The notes beneath the pieces are model-generated. The model did not search any database, had not been told where the DNA came from, and was given only the letters and a program-made list of their open reading frames with translations. The translations under genes and the position numbers were made by a program. A DNA stretch of 64,000 bases from an uncultured Methylibium sp. Lineage in GTDB: Bacteria; Pseudomonadota; Gammaproteobacteria; Burkholderiales; Burkholderiaceae_C. Of the stretch, positions 19,283 to 30,207 are shown in pieces (the stretch's first letter is position 1; the number at the start of each line of letters is the position of its first letter). Location of the stretch: positions 19,121 to 83,120 of the forward strand of contig NZ_CADEFR010000013.1 of assembly GCF_902826655.1 (NCBI RefSeq). Reading direction: 5' to 3'.

Positions 19283-19653
19283 AGCTGTACCTCGCCGTCG
19301 CTGCCACCGTCGCGCTGTCCGCCTGTGCGGTCCCGCCGCCGGCCCCGGAGCCGTCGGTGCTGGTCGGTACCTGGCGGGTCGACCTTCGGCCCAGGCCGGA
19401 CGCTCCGGCGTACTACCAGGAGCTGGTCGTGCGGTCGGTGTCCGGCAAGTCCTTCGAAGGCACGTTCTACGGGGCGCCGGTCAGTCAGGCGCGCATCAAT
19501 ACCGACTGGGGCGCCGTGCGCATCGCCTTCGTCACCGCGGACGTGTCGGGCCCCTACAACCACTCGGCCGTGCTCACCGGCGGCAAGCTCGAAGGCCTGA
19601 CCAACGCCACCGGTCGCGACTTCCTGTCCTACTGGTCGGCGGTCAAGCAGTAG
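19279..19653 (+). CDS. Small predicted lipoprotein of unknown function
   Basis: Protein of 124 residues with a lipoprotein signal: a hydrophobic stretch then the lipobox LSAC with Cys16. The mature part is proline-rich at first and then a compact domain (LVGTWRVDLRPRPD, FEGTFYGAPV, GGKLEGLTNATGRDFLSYWSAVK), which looks like a small beta-barrel, with GTW and NATGRDFL as possible conserved points. I do not recognise the family. It is translationally coupled to the hydrolase upstream (ATGA overlap), so the two may act together at the envelope. Confidence 0.75.
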   Translation: MKLYLAVAATVALSACAVPPPAPEPSVLVGTWRVDLRPRPDAPAYYQELVVRSVSGKSFEGTFYGAPVSQARINTDWGAVRIAFVTADVSGPYNHSAVLTGGKLEGLTNATGRDFLSYWSAVKQ

Positions 19654-19699
19654 GCTCACGCCCGCTGCGGCGTCGGATCGTCGCGAACCACTCGGATCG

Positions 19700-20731
19700 A
19701 TGAGTCACCACCCGCAAGCCCAGCCCGCACGAATCGCCTCGCCGTGGCGACTCAGCGTCGCGCCGATGATGGACTGGACCGACCGCCATTGCCGCGTCTT
19801 CCATCGCCTGCTGACGCGCCGCACGCGCCTGTACACCGAGATGGTGACGACCGGGGCGCTGCTGCACGGCGACGTGCCGCGGCACCTGGACTTCGATGCG
19901 CGCGAGCATCCGGTCGCGCTGCAGATCGGCGGCAGCGAGCCCGACGACCTGGCCGCCTGCGCGAAGCTGGGGCAGCGCTGGGGCTACGACGAGATCAACC
20001 TCAACTGCGGCTGCCCGAGCGAGCGGGTGCAGCGCGGGGCCTTCGGCGCCTGCCTGATGGCCGAGCCGGCGCTGGTGCGCGACGGCGTGAAGGCCATGCT
20101 CGACGCGGTGAGCATTCCCGTGACTGTCAAGCACCGCATCGGCATCGACAAGGGGGAGGACTACGACTTCGTGCGCGACTTCGTCGGCACCGTGGCCGAG
20201 GCGGGCTGCAGCGTGTTCATCGTGCACGCACGCAATGCCTGGTTGAAGGGCCTGTCGCCGAAGGAGAACCGCGAGGTCCCGCCGCTGCGCTACGAGACGG
20301 TGCACCGGCTCAAGCGGGACTTTCCGGGACTCACGCTCGTGCTCAACGGCGGCGTGAACAGCGATGCGGTGATCACCGACCAGCTGCAGCAGCTCGACGG
20401 CGTGATGATCGGCCGGCATGCCTACCACGAGCCCTGGGCGATGGCGGCCTGGGACCGCAGCTTCTTCGGCGAGGAACCGCCATCGACCGCGGCCTCGCGC
20501 AGCGCCGCCGAGTCGGCCTGGGTCGACTACCTCGAGACGCTGCACGCCGCCGGCCAGCCGTGGATGAGCGCGATGCGTCACGCGATGGGCCTGTGGAATG
20601 GCGTGCCGGGCGCGCGTCGCTGGCGCCAGGTGTGGAGCGACCATCGCCTGCGCGGCGAATCGCCGCGCGCGGTGCAGGCTAGCGCCGCCGAGGCGCTGGC
20701 GCAGGTGCTGGCCGAGACCTCGACGGGCTGA
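19700..20731 (+). CDS. dusA: tRNA-dihydrouridine(20/20a) synthase DusA
   Basis: Protein of 343 residues, a flavin enzyme reducing uridines 20/20a in the tRNA D loop. It opens with LSVAPMMDWTDRHCRVFHRLL, the signature of the DusA branch, and carries the catalytic Cys105 in NLNCGCPSERVQRGAFGACLM, the FMN-binding VKHRIGIDKGEDYDFVRDF and the LVLNGGVNSD and GVMIGRHAYHEPW segments. Length is normal for DusA. It lies 46 bases after the lipoprotein gene and converges with the next DMT transporter gene. Confidence 0.95.
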   Translation: MSHHPQAQPARIASPWRLSVAPMMDWTDRHCRVFHRLLTRRTRLYTEMVTTGALLHGDVPRHLDFDAREHPVALQIGGSEPDDLAACAKLGQRWGYDEINLNCGCPSERVQRGAFGACLMAEPALVRDGVKAMLDAVSIPVTVKHRIGIDKGEDYDFVRDFVGTVAEAGCSVFIVHARNAWLKGLSPKENREVPPLRYETVHRLKRDFPGLTLVLNGGVNSDAVITDQLQQLDGVMIGRHAYHEPWAMAAWDRSFFGEEPPSTAASRSAAESAWVDYLETLHAAGQPWMSAMRHAMGLWNGVPGARRWRQVWSDHRLRGESPRAVQASAAEALAQVLAETSTG

Positions 20732-20740
20732 CTCTGAGGT

Positions 20741-22867
<2,127 letters not shown>

Positions 22868-22875
22868 GCGCGCGC

Positions 22876-24207
22876 TCAGAACGCGGCGCCGTAGCGCGCG
22901 TGCTCCCAGTCGCTGACGTGGCGTGCGTACTCGATCCACTCGGCGCGCTTGAGGCGCACGAACTCGAGGTGCAGCGTCTCGCCGAGGGTCGTGCGCATCA
23001 GCGCGCTGGCCTCCAGCGCGTCGGCGGCCTCGCCCAGGCTCTGGGGCAGCAGGCCGATGCCGCGGCGGCGGATCTCGGCCAGGCCCAGCTCGAACAGGTC
23101 GTCGGTGCAGGCCGGGCCCGGGTCGAGCTGGCGGTCGATGCCGTCCAGGCCGGCGGCGATCAGGCCCGCGGTCGCCAGGTAGGGATTGGCCGAGGCATCG
23201 GGCACGCGCCACTCGAAGCGGCCGGGCAGGGTGCGCACCAGTGCGGTCCGGTTGTTGGGACCGTGCGCCACGTAGGCCGGCGCCCAGCTGGTGCCCGACA
23301 GCGATTCGCCGACCACCAGGCGCTTGTAGCTGTTGACCGTGGGGGCGGCCAGCGCGCACAGGGCGGCGCTGTGGACCAGCACGCCGCCGATGAAGTGGCG
23401 CATCTGCGGCTCGTCGTCGAACAGGCAACGCTCGCCGTTCCACAGCGAGACATGGAAGTGCAGCCCGCTGCCAGGCTGGTTGGCAAAGGGCTTGGGCATC
23501 ATCGAGAACACCGCACCGTCCTGCTCGGCCAGGTGGTGGGCCGCCAGCTTGAAGAGCATCAGGTGGTCGGCGCTGCGCAGGGCCTCGTCGTGCAGGAAGT
23601 TCAGCTCGTACTGGCCGTGCGCGTCTTCGTGGTCGATCTGCAGCACCTGCAGGCCGGCGGCCTCGAGCGCCTCGCGCAGCGCGTGCAGGAAGCCGGCCTG
23701 GCGCGGCAGGCTCTTCAGGTCGTAGCTGGGCTTGTCGAGGCGGTCGGCATCGTCGACCGGCAGGTAGCGCGCGCTGTCTCGCTGGCGCTTCATCAGGAAG
23801 AACTCGGGCTCGATGCCGGTCTGCAGCGTCCAGCCGCGCTCGGCCAGCCGCGCGACCTGGCGCTTCAAGACCTGCCGCGGGCAGGCGTCGAAGGCCTGGC
23901 CCGCCACGAAACCGTCGCCGACGATGCGTGCCACGCCGGGCATCCACGGCAGGGCCTGCAGGGTGCCGGCGTCGCCGCGCGCGTAGTACTCGGCGCGCGG
24001 GCCGGTCCGCGGCAGCGCCGTGCCCCAGATCGACGGGCCGGCGAAGCCTGCGCCGTCGCGCAGCACCGCGTCCAGCTGGTCCAGCGGCACGAGCTTGCCC
24101 TTGGCCACGCCGTGCACGTCGGTGAACTGCACCAGCAGCGTGTGCACGCCCTGGGCAGCGAGCGACTCGCGCGCCGGGGCGGTGAAGGCGGCAGGTTCGA
24201 TCTTCAC
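22876..24207 (-). CDS. Glutamine synthetase family ligase, GlnT/type III-like (gamma-glutamyl amide synthetase)
   Basis: Protein of 443 residues with a GTG start at 24207 chosen because it begins just before the first conserved segment (FTDVHGVAKGKLVP). Glutamine-synthetase features: GIEPEFFLM (metal-binding glutamates), DHEDAHGQYELNF, MPKPFANQPGSGLHFHVSLW and NRTALVRTLPGRFEWRVPDASANPYLA (ATP and metal site). The DGAGFAG and QIDHEDAHGQYE patterns look closer to GlnT and gamma-glutamylmethylamide synthetases than to PuuA. It would ligate glutamate to an amine using ATP. It is 8 bases downstream of the PuuC-like gene and last in the island, so a gamma-glutamylpolyamine role is likely (compare SpuI), but methylamine is an alternative. 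Confidence 0.85.
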   Translation of the reverse strand: MKIEPAAFTAPARESLAAQGVHTLLVQFTDVHGVAKGKLVPLDQLDAVLRDGAGFAGPSIWGTALPRTGPRAEYYARGDAGTLQALPWMPGVARIVGDGFVAGQAFDACPRQVLKRQVARLAERGWTLQTGIEPEFFLMKRQRDSARYLPVDDADRLDKPSYDLKSLPRQAGFLHALREALEAAGLQVLQIDHEDAHGQYELNFLHDEALRSADHLMLFKLAAHHLAEQDGAVFSMMPKPFANQPGSGLHFHVSLWNGERCLFDDEPQMRHFIGGVLVHSAALCALAAPTVNSYKRLVVGESLSGTSWAPAYVAHGPNNRTALVRTLPGRFEWRVPDASANPYLATAGLIAAGLDGIDRQLDPGPACTDDLFELGLAEIRRRGIGLLPQSLGEAADALEASALMRTTLGETLHLEFVRLKRAEWIEYARHVSDWEHARYGAAF

Positions 24208-24215
24208 GCGCCGAC

Positions 24216-25712
24216 TCAGGAGTTGATGCGCAGCCAGGTCGTCTTCAATTCGGTGTACTTGTCGAAGGCGTGCAGCGACTTGTCGCGGCCGTTGCCGCTC
24301 TGCTTGTAGCCGCCGAAGGGCACGGTGATGTCGTCGTCGTCGTACTGGTTGACGTGCACCGTGCCGGCGCGCAGCGCGCGGGCCACGCGGTGGGCGCGGT
24401 CGACGTTGGAGCTCCAGACGCTGGCCTGCAGGCCGTAGGCGGAGTCGTTGGCCAGGCGCACGGCCTCGGCCTCGTCCTTGAAGCGGATGATCGAAAGCAC
24501 CGGGCCGAAGATCTCCTCCCGCGCGATCCTCATGTCGTTGCGCACGCCGTCGAAGACCGTCGGCTCGACGTAGTAGCCGCCGGTCTCGGCGCGCGCCTGC
24601 GCGCCGCCGGCCAGCAGCCGCGCGCCCTCGGTCTGACCGGCGTCGATGTAGCTCATCACGGTGCGCAGCTGCCCGTCGTCGACCAGCGCGCCCATCACGG
24701 TCTTGGGATCCAGCGGGTCGGCGGGGCGGTATTTCGGCGCCTCGGCGGCGACGCGCTTCGCGAAGTCGTCGGCGATGGACTCGTGGACCATCAAGCGCGA
24801 GGGCGCGTTGCAGCTCTCGCCCTGGTTGAAGAAGATGCTGCCGGCCAGCGTCTTGGCGCAGCGGTCCAGGTCGTCGAAGTCGGGGAAGACGAGGAAGGCG
24901 CTCTTGCCGCCCAGCTCGTTGTAGACGCGCTTGAGGTTGCTGCGGCCCGCGTACTCCAGCATCTTGCGGCCCACGCGCGTCGAGCCGGTGAAGCCGATCG
25001 CGTCGACATCGGGGTGCAGCGCCAGCGCCTCGCCGGCCTCGTGGCCGTAGCCGGGAACGACGTTGAAGACGCCCGGCGGCAGGCCGGCGGCCAGCGCCAG
25101 CTCGGCCAGCTTCAGTGCGGTCAGCGGGCTTTTCTCGCTGGGCTTCAGGACCACAGAATTGCCGGCCGCGAGCGCGGGACCGAGCTTCCAGGCGGCCATG
25201 ATCATCGGGTAGTTCCAGGGCACGATCACGCCGATCACGCCCATGGCTTCGCGCTGGATCAGCGCCAGCGCGTTGTGACCCGTCGGTGCGATCTCGTCGT
25301 AGATCTTGTCGACGGCCTCGGCGTACCAGGCGATCGTGCGCGCCGTGGAGGGCACGTCGACCGACAGCGAGTACTGGATGGGCTTGCCCATGTCCAGCGT
25401 CTCGAGCAGCGCGAGTTCCTCCTTGGCGGCGAGGATCCTGTCGGCGAAGACCTGCAGCGTGCGCTTGCGCTGCGCCGGCGAGCGGCGCGCCCAGCGGCCG
25501 TCCTCGAAGGCGGCGCGTGCCGCCTTGACCGCGAGGTCGATGTCGGCCGCCTGGCCGCGCACGACGCGGCCCAGCACGCGGCCGTCGATCGGCGAGATGC
25601 AGTCGAAGCGTTCGCCACCGACGGCGTCGTGCAGGTCGCCGTCGATGAAGCTGCGGCCGTCGACGACGGTCTTGGCGGCGCGTTCGCGCCAGTCGATCAC
25701 GGGGTTTGCCAT
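24216..25712 (-). CDS. puuC: Aldehyde dehydrogenase, PuuC type
   Basis: Protein of 498 residues. NAD(P)-dependent oxidation of gamma-glutamyl-gamma-aminobutyraldehyde to the acid is the expected step in the Puu pathway. The catalytic Cys301 lies in FFNQGESCNAPSRL and the general base Glu266 in ELGGKS; VPWNYPMIMAAWKLGPALAAGN and FTGSTRVGRKM are the cofactor-binding segments. ATG 25712 gives the normal length; the frame is open to 25796 but without family similarity. It lies between a terminator and the ligase gene, so it may be transcribed apart from the porin upstream. A different small aldehyde as substrate cannot be excluded. Confidence 0.88.
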   Translation of the reverse strand: MANPVIDWRERAAKTVVDGRSFIDGDLHDAVGGERFDCISPIDGRVLGRVVRGQAADIDLAVKAARAAFEDGRWARRSPAQRKRTLQVFADRILAAKEELALLETLDMGKPIQYSLSVDVPSTARTIAWYAEAVDKIYDEIAPTGHNALALIQREAMGVIGVIVPWNYPMIMAAWKLGPALAAGNSVVLKPSEKSPLTALKLAELALAAGLPPGVFNVVPGYGHEAGEALALHPDVDAIGFTGSTRVGRKMLEYAGRSNLKRVYNELGGKSAFLVFPDFDDLDRCAKTLAGSIFFNQGESCNAPSRLMVHESIADDFAKRVAAEAPKYRPADPLDPKTVMGALVDDGQLRTVMSYIDAGQTEGARLLAGGAQARAETGGYYVEPTVFDGVRNDMRIAREEIFGPVLSIIRFKDEAEAVRLANDSAYGLQASVWSSNVDRAHRVARALRAGTVHVNQYDDDDITVPFGGYKQSGNGRDKSLHAFDKYTELKTTWLRINS

Positions 25713-25766
25713 GGCAGGACTCGATGGAGAGCGCGGGAAAGCGATTCGGACTTGTAGCGCAAAAGC

Positions 25767-25794
25767 GCATGACGCTGCCTGGGCAGCGTCATGC
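25767..25794 (-). terminator. Terminator downstream of the porin gene
   Basis: Perfect 13-bp stem (25767-25779 with 25782-25794, 2-nt loop) followed on the minus strand by GCTTTTGCGC. It lies 22 bases after the porin stop and upstream of puuC, separating the two. Confidence 0.8.
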
Positions 25795-25816
25795 ACGGAC
25801 CAGGGGCACTCCCCGG

Positions 25817-27232
25817 TCAGAAGCTCACGACCACCGCCGCGCCGAACAGGTGGTTGGTCTTCTTGTAGCTGCCGTCCTTGACGTCGATGAAGACCGCCTG
25901 GTTGGCGCGGTCGAGGCGGTACTCGGCCTTGAAGGTCGTGTTGAGGTTGAACAGATAGCTCAGGCCGAAGGAGACCGCCGTGCGCGTCGCGCCCTTCTCG
26001 GTGTCGGACTGGATCCAGGAGCCGGTGCCTTCGTCGAACACGTAGCCGGGGCCGATGCCGTTGCGGTAGTCGGCGAAGCCGTAGCCGAGCAGGCCGCCGC
26101 CGTTCTTGTCGTTCTTGATGTAGTCGGCCCGGACGATGCCTTCCAGGCGCGGCGTGAACTTGTAGGCCGCCAGGCCCGACAGGCCGTACCAGCGCGCGTC
26201 GCGCAGTTCGCCGGTGACCGGGTCGGCGGTGACGGCGGCGTTCTTCTGCTGGCCGTAGCTGACCTGGCCCTGCACCGTCCAGTCGCCGCGGATGAAGTAG
26301 GCGTCGAACTCGAACAAGTTGAGTGATGTCTTCCTGGCGTCGTACGGCGAGCCGCTGATTGGGTTCACGTCGTCGCTCCTGAGATTGGCGGACTTCCCAT
26401 GGACGCCGGCGAAGCCGAAACCCTGGAACTCGCCTCGCGAGTAGTCCACTCGATACACAAGTGCCGCCCCCTTTTCGCCGGCCTCATTCTTCGTCGCGTT
26501 GACCTGTGCGAGCATGCTCTTTACGATCCACTTGCCGCGAGTGATCTCCACGCCGGCGCCGGTGTATCCGTAAGGCAGCGTCGTGTCGAACAAGAGGTTG
26601 TGCGTGATGAGCTTGGTCAAGGTCGGCTGCACATACTCGTAGCCCGACCAATCAGGCACTTGGCCTGCGATGAAGCGCGTCTGCAAGTCGCCCAGTGGCA
26701 GCGACACGGACGCTTCGTGAACGATGCTCTTGCCGTCGATGAACGCGCCGATACCGCGCTGCGGGGTCAACGTCAGACGCCAGCGAGCACCGCTGTCGGT
26801 CTCTTTCAGGAAGTCGACGGAGACTGCGCCGAAGTAGGAGTTGTCATAGCTGTAGGGGTCGTCGATCGCCGAGTTCAAGAACTGGAAGCCGCTGCGGCCC
26901 TGGTTCTTGTTGTAGATGTAGGTCGGGTCCATGTAGCCGCTGATCTTCAGGCCCTTCAGGCCCGAGGCGTCGCGCGCGTCCTCCAGCGCCTCGGTCTTGA
27001 CCGCGATGCGGTTGAACTCGGCCGCCTGCTCGGGCGTCATGCCCCACTGCGCAGAACCTGCCGGCACCGCGGGCTTGGCGCCCTGGGCGGCCTTGAGCTT
27101 GGCTTCGAGCTCGGCCACGCGGTCCTTCAGCGCCTGCAACTCCTTCAGCACCTCGGCATTGCTCTGGGCCATCGCGGCCGGGAAGGCGCTGGCCAGTGCG
27201 AGGGCGAGAGCGGTTTGTTTCCAGGTTCTCAT
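25817..27232 (-). CDS. Outer-membrane beta-barrel protein, DUF3138 family porin
   Basis: Protein of 471 residues. Signal peptide with cleavage after AMA (residue 22), then a short coiled coil (NAEVLKELQALKDRVAELEAKL, about residues 25-46) as in trimeric porins, followed by many alternating amphipathic strands (ISGYMDPTYIYN, GYGFADYRNG, AAYKFTPRLEGIVRADYIKN) and a terminal aromatic strand ending VVVSF, the outer-membrane sorting signal. I recognise it as DUF3138-like, a Burkholderiales family with no settled function. Its place between the polyamine ABC transporter genes and puuC suggests an uptake pore for amines. Codon use drops in GC between about 26330 and 26850, hinting at an exchanged segment. 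A GAGAGGAG ribosome binding site precedes the ATG. Confidence 0.85.
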   Translation of the reverse strand: MRTWKQTALALALASAFPAAMAQSNAEVLKELQALKDRVAELEAKLKAAQGAKPAVPAGSAQWGMTPEQAAEFNRIAVKTEALEDARDASGLKGLKISGYMDPTYIYNKNQGRSGFQFLNSAIDDPYSYDNSYFGAVSVDFLKETDSGARWRLTLTPQRGIGAFIDGKSIVHEASVSLPLGDLQTRFIAGQVPDWSGYEYVQPTLTKLITHNLLFDTTLPYGYTGAGVEITRGKWIVKSMLAQVNATKNEAGEKGAALVYRVDYSRGEFQGFGFAGVHGKSANLRSDDVNPISGSPYDARKTSLNLFEFDAYFIRGDWTVQGQVSYGQQKNAAVTADPVTGELRDARWYGLSGLAAYKFTPRLEGIVRADYIKNDKNGGGLLGYGFADYRNGIGPGYVFDEGTGSWIQSDTEKGATRTAVSFGLSYLFNLNTTFKAEYRLDRANQAVFIDVKDGSYKKTNHLFGAAVVVSF

Positions 27233-27286
27233 GTCGTGGGCTCCTCTCTTGAAGGTCGTTCGGGTTCGTGGATGCGGTGAGGCGTA

Positions 27287-28150
27287 TCAGCCGCCGGCGC
27301 GTTGCGCGGCGGCCATGGCCAGGGCGCGCTGGCGCTCGGCGCGGGCGATCAGGTAGCTGGCGGTCAGCACGCCGATGGCGACGACGGCGATGATCACGGT
27401 CGCCATCGCGTTGACGCTCGGGTTCACGCCCAGTCGGGCGCGCGAGAAGATCACCAGCGGCATCGTGGTCGAGCCGGGCCCGGACAGGAAGGCCGACAGC
27501 ACGACGTCGTCGAGCGAGATCGTGAAGGTCAGCAGCCAGGCCGAGAACAGCGACTGCGCGATCATCGGCAGCGTGACCAGGTAGAACACCTGGTGCGGTC
27601 GGGCGCCGAGGTCCATCGCGGCTTCCTCGAGCTGCGGGTTCAGGTCCTGCAGGCGGGCCTGGATCACGACGGTCGCGTAGGCCATGCCCAGCAGCAGGTG
27701 GCCGAGCCAGATGGTCAGCATCCCGCGCTCGGGGAAGCCCAGCGCGCGCTGCACCGACACCAGCATCAGCAGCAGCGACAGGCCGACGATGACCTCGGGC
27801 ATCACGAGCGGCGCGTTGACCATGCCCGAGAACAGCGTGCGCCCGGTGAAGCGCCGGTACTTGACCAGCGCGAAGGCCGCCAGCGTGCCCAGCACCACCG
27901 AGCCGCAGGCGGTGAAGAAGGCGATCTTCAGGCTGAGCCACAGGCCGCCGATCATCTCGCGGTCGGCCGGCAGGGCCGCGTACCACTTCAGCGTGAAGCC
28001 GGTCCAGACGCTGGGGATCGGCGAGTCGTTGAACGAGTAGATGACGAGCGCGAGGATCGGCAGGTAGAGGAACAGATAGCCCGCGCCGAGCCAGCCGAAG
28101 CCGAAGCGGCGCGCGAAGGTTGCGCCGAAGAAGGTGCGGCGCGCCGTCAT
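27287..28150 (-). CDS. potI: Putrescine/polyamine ABC transporter permease PotI
   Basis: Inner-membrane protein of 287 residues with six predicted membrane segments. The EAA loop that contacts the ATPase reads QLEEAAMDLGARPHQVFYLVTLPMI. The opening (GAGYLFLYLPILALVIYSFND) and the DDVVLSAFLSGPGSTTMPLVIFS stretch are typical of the PotC/PotI branch. It forms the channel with PotH. Its start overlaps the potH stop by four bases, as usual in this operon. Confidence 0.93.
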   Translation of the reverse strand: MTARRTFFGATFARRFGFGWLGAGYLFLYLPILALVIYSFNDSPIPSVWTGFTLKWYAALPADREMIGGLWLSLKIAFFTACGSVVLGTLAAFALVKYRRFTGRTLFSGMVNAPLVMPEVIVGLSLLLMLVSVQRALGFPERGMLTIWLGHLLLGMAYATVVIQARLQDLNPQLEEAAMDLGARPHQVFYLVTLPMIAQSLFSAWLLTFTISLDDVVLSAFLSGPGSTTMPLVIFSRARLGVNPSVNAMATVIIAVVAIGVLTASYLIARAERQRALAMAAAQRAGG

Positions 28151-29079
28151 GGCCGCTTCTCCTGGGCCTGCGCCTGGTAGCGGTTGAACAGCGCCAGCGG
28201 CACGATGATCAGCAGCACCATCACGACGGCGACCGTCGATGCCATCGGCCAGTCGTTGTTGCTGAAGAACTCGTCCCACAGCACGCGCCCGATCATCAGG
28301 GTCTGCGGCCCGCCGAGCAGCTCGGGGATGACGAACTCGCCGACGCAGGGGATGAAGACCAGCATCGAGCCGGCGATGATCCCGGCCTTGGAGAGCGGTA
28401 CCGTGATCTTCCAGAACGCGGTCGCTGGCGTCGCGCCCAGGTCCTGCGCCGCCTCGAGCAGCCGCAGGTCCATCTTGGACAGGTTGGCGTACAGCGGCAG
28501 GATCATGAACGGCAGGTAGGTGTAGACCATGCCCACGACCAGCGAGAAGGGCGTGTTCATGAACTTGCCCTCGGCGGCGATCAGGCCGGCGGCCAGCAGC
28601 ACGTGGTCCAGCCTCAGCGCGATCAGCAACTCGGAGACCCAGCCGTTCTCGCCCAGCAGACCCTTCCAGGCATAGACGCGCAGCAGGAAGGAGGTCCAGA
28701 ACGGCAGCATCACCAGCATCAGGAGGGCCGGCTGCAGCGTGGCCTTGGCTCGCGCCATGAAGTAGGCGAAGGGGTAGCCGATGGCCAGGCACAGCACGGT
28801 GGTGATGGCCGCGTACTTGACGCTCGACACGTAAGTCGCGAAGTAGAGGTCGTCCTCGGTGATGAAGACGTAGTTCGACAACTTCAGCGACAGCGCCAGC
28901 ACGCCGTCCTTCAGCACCAGCAGATCCTTGAAGCGGACGTTCTCCATCTCGGAGACGCTGATCTTCAGGACGATCAGGAAGGGCGCCAGGAAGAAGGCGA
29001 GCAGCCACAGGTAGGGCAGCCCGATCACGGCCGTGCGGCCGCGCTTCAGCCAGGTCCACAGGGCGGTCAGGCGGCGCAT
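28147..29079 (-). CDS. potH: Putrescine/polyamine ABC transporter permease PotH
   Basis: Inner-membrane protein of 310 residues with six membrane segments (PYLWLLAFFLAPFLIVLKIS is the first). The coupling loop is LRLLEAAQDLGATPATAFWKITVPL, and the CVGEFVIPELLGGPQTLMIG segment is characteristic of PotB/PotH permeases. It pairs with PotI and is energised by PotG. It begins 7 bases after potG and overlaps potI, so the order in the minus-strand transcript is potF-potG-potH-potI. Confidence 0.93.
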   Translation of the reverse strand: MRRLTALWTWLKRGRTAVIGLPYLWLLAFFLAPFLIVLKISVSEMENVRFKDLLVLKDGVLALSLKLSNYVFITEDDLYFATYVSSVKYAAITTVLCLAIGYPFAYFMARAKATLQPALLMLVMLPFWTSFLLRVYAWKGLLGENGWVSELLIALRLDHVLLAAGLIAAEGKFMNTPFSLVVGMVYTYLPFMILPLYANLSKMDLRLLEAAQDLGATPATAFWKITVPLSKAGIIAGSMLVFIPCVGEFVIPELLGGPQTLMIGRVLWDEFFSNNDWPMASTVAVVMVLLIIVPLALFNRYQAQAQEKRP

Positions 29080-29086
29080 GCGGGCC

Positions 29087-30184
29087 TCACTGCGTCAGCA
29101 CCACTTGCGCGGACGGAGTCCACGAGGCCCAGGCGGCGTCGCCCCAGGTCAGCTCGTTGTCGCGGTGGCGGTCGACGTTGCTCTGGCTGATCTTGAGCGT
29201 GCGGCCGCTCTGCAGCTTGAGGTGGTAGACCGTGAAGCTGCCGAAGTAGGACAGGTCCTGGACCGTGCCCTGCACGCGGTTGTGCGGGCCGGCGGGTTCG
29301 TCGCGCGCGAGCCGGATCTTCTCGGGCCGCACCGCGACGCTGACCGCCATGCCTTCGGTGCCGGTGATGCCGTGGCCGACGAGGTGGCTGCAGTCCTCGC
29401 AGTCGATGACGACGCGGTCCGGGTGGTCCTCGGTCAGCCGGCCGTCCATCAGGTTGACGTTGCCGATGAAGTCGGCGACGAAACGCGTGGCCGGCGTCTC
29501 GTAGATCTCGCTCGGCGCGCCGACCTGCAGCACGCGGCCCTCGCTCATCACGGCGATGCGCGAGGCCATGGTCATCGCCTCTTCCTGGTCGTGGGTGACC
29601 ATCACGCAGGTGACGCCGACCTCCTCGATGATGTTGACCAGTTCGATCTGCGTTTCCTCGCGCAGCTTCTTGTCGAGCGCGCCCAGCGGCTCGTCGAGCA
29701 GCAGCAGCTGCGGCCGCTTGGCCAGGCTGCGTGCCAGCGCCACGCGCTGCTGCTGGCCGCCCGACAGCTGGTGCGGCTTGCGCTGCGCGTACTTGCCCAG
29801 CTGCACCAGCTTGAGCATGGTCTCGACGCGCTCGACCATCTTGTCCTTGGCCATGCCCTCGCGTCGCAGGCCGAAGGCGATGTTCTCCCACACCGTGAGG
29901 TGCGGGAAGAGCGCGTAGCTCTGGAACATCATGTTGATCGGGCACTCGTAGGGCGGCATCTTCGCGAGGTCCTGCCCGTTGAGGAGGATGCGCCCCGAGG
30001 TCGGCGTCTCGAAGCCGGCCAGCATGCGCAGCAGCGTCGTCTTGCCGCAGCCGGACGAACCGAGCAGCGCGAAGATCTCGCCCTTGGCGATCTCCAGGCT
30101 GACGTGGTTGACCGCGACGGCACCGCCGCCGAAGTCCTTGACCACGTCCTGGATCTGCAGGAAGGCCTGCGGTATGGCGCTCAT
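29087..30184 (-). CDS. potG: Putrescine/polyamine ABC transporter ATP-binding protein PotG
   Basis: Protein of 365 residues, the ATPase of the importer. Walker A GSSGCGKTT, Q-loop MMFQSYALFPHLTVWEN, signature LSGGQQQRVALARS and Walker B LLLLDEPLGALD are all intact, followed by the switch His in VMVTHDQEEAM. A C-terminal TOBE-like regulatory domain (VRPEKIRLARDEP) is present as in PotA/PotG. It lies 23 bases downstream of potF and 7 bases before potH. Confidence 0.95.
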   Translation of the reverse strand: MSAIPQAFLQIQDVVKDFGGGAVAVNHVSLEIAKGEIFALLGSSGCGKTTLLRMLAGFETPTSGRILLNGQDLAKMPPYECPINMMFQSYALFPHLTVWENIAFGLRREGMAKDKMVERVETMLKLVQLGKYAQRKPHQLSGGQQQRVALARSLAKRPQLLLLDEPLGALDKKLREETQIELVNIIEEVGVTCVMVTHDQEEAMTMASRIAVMSEGRVLQVGAPSEIYETPATRFVADFIGNVNLMDGRLTEDHPDRVVIDCEDCSHLVGHGITGTEGMAVSVAVRPEKIRLARDEPAGPHNRVQGTVQDLSYFGSFTVYHLKLQSGRTLKISQSNVDRHRDNELTWGDAAWASWTPSAQVVLTQ

Positions 30185-30207
30185 GCTCCCTCTCCCGGCG
30201 CCGAGGG

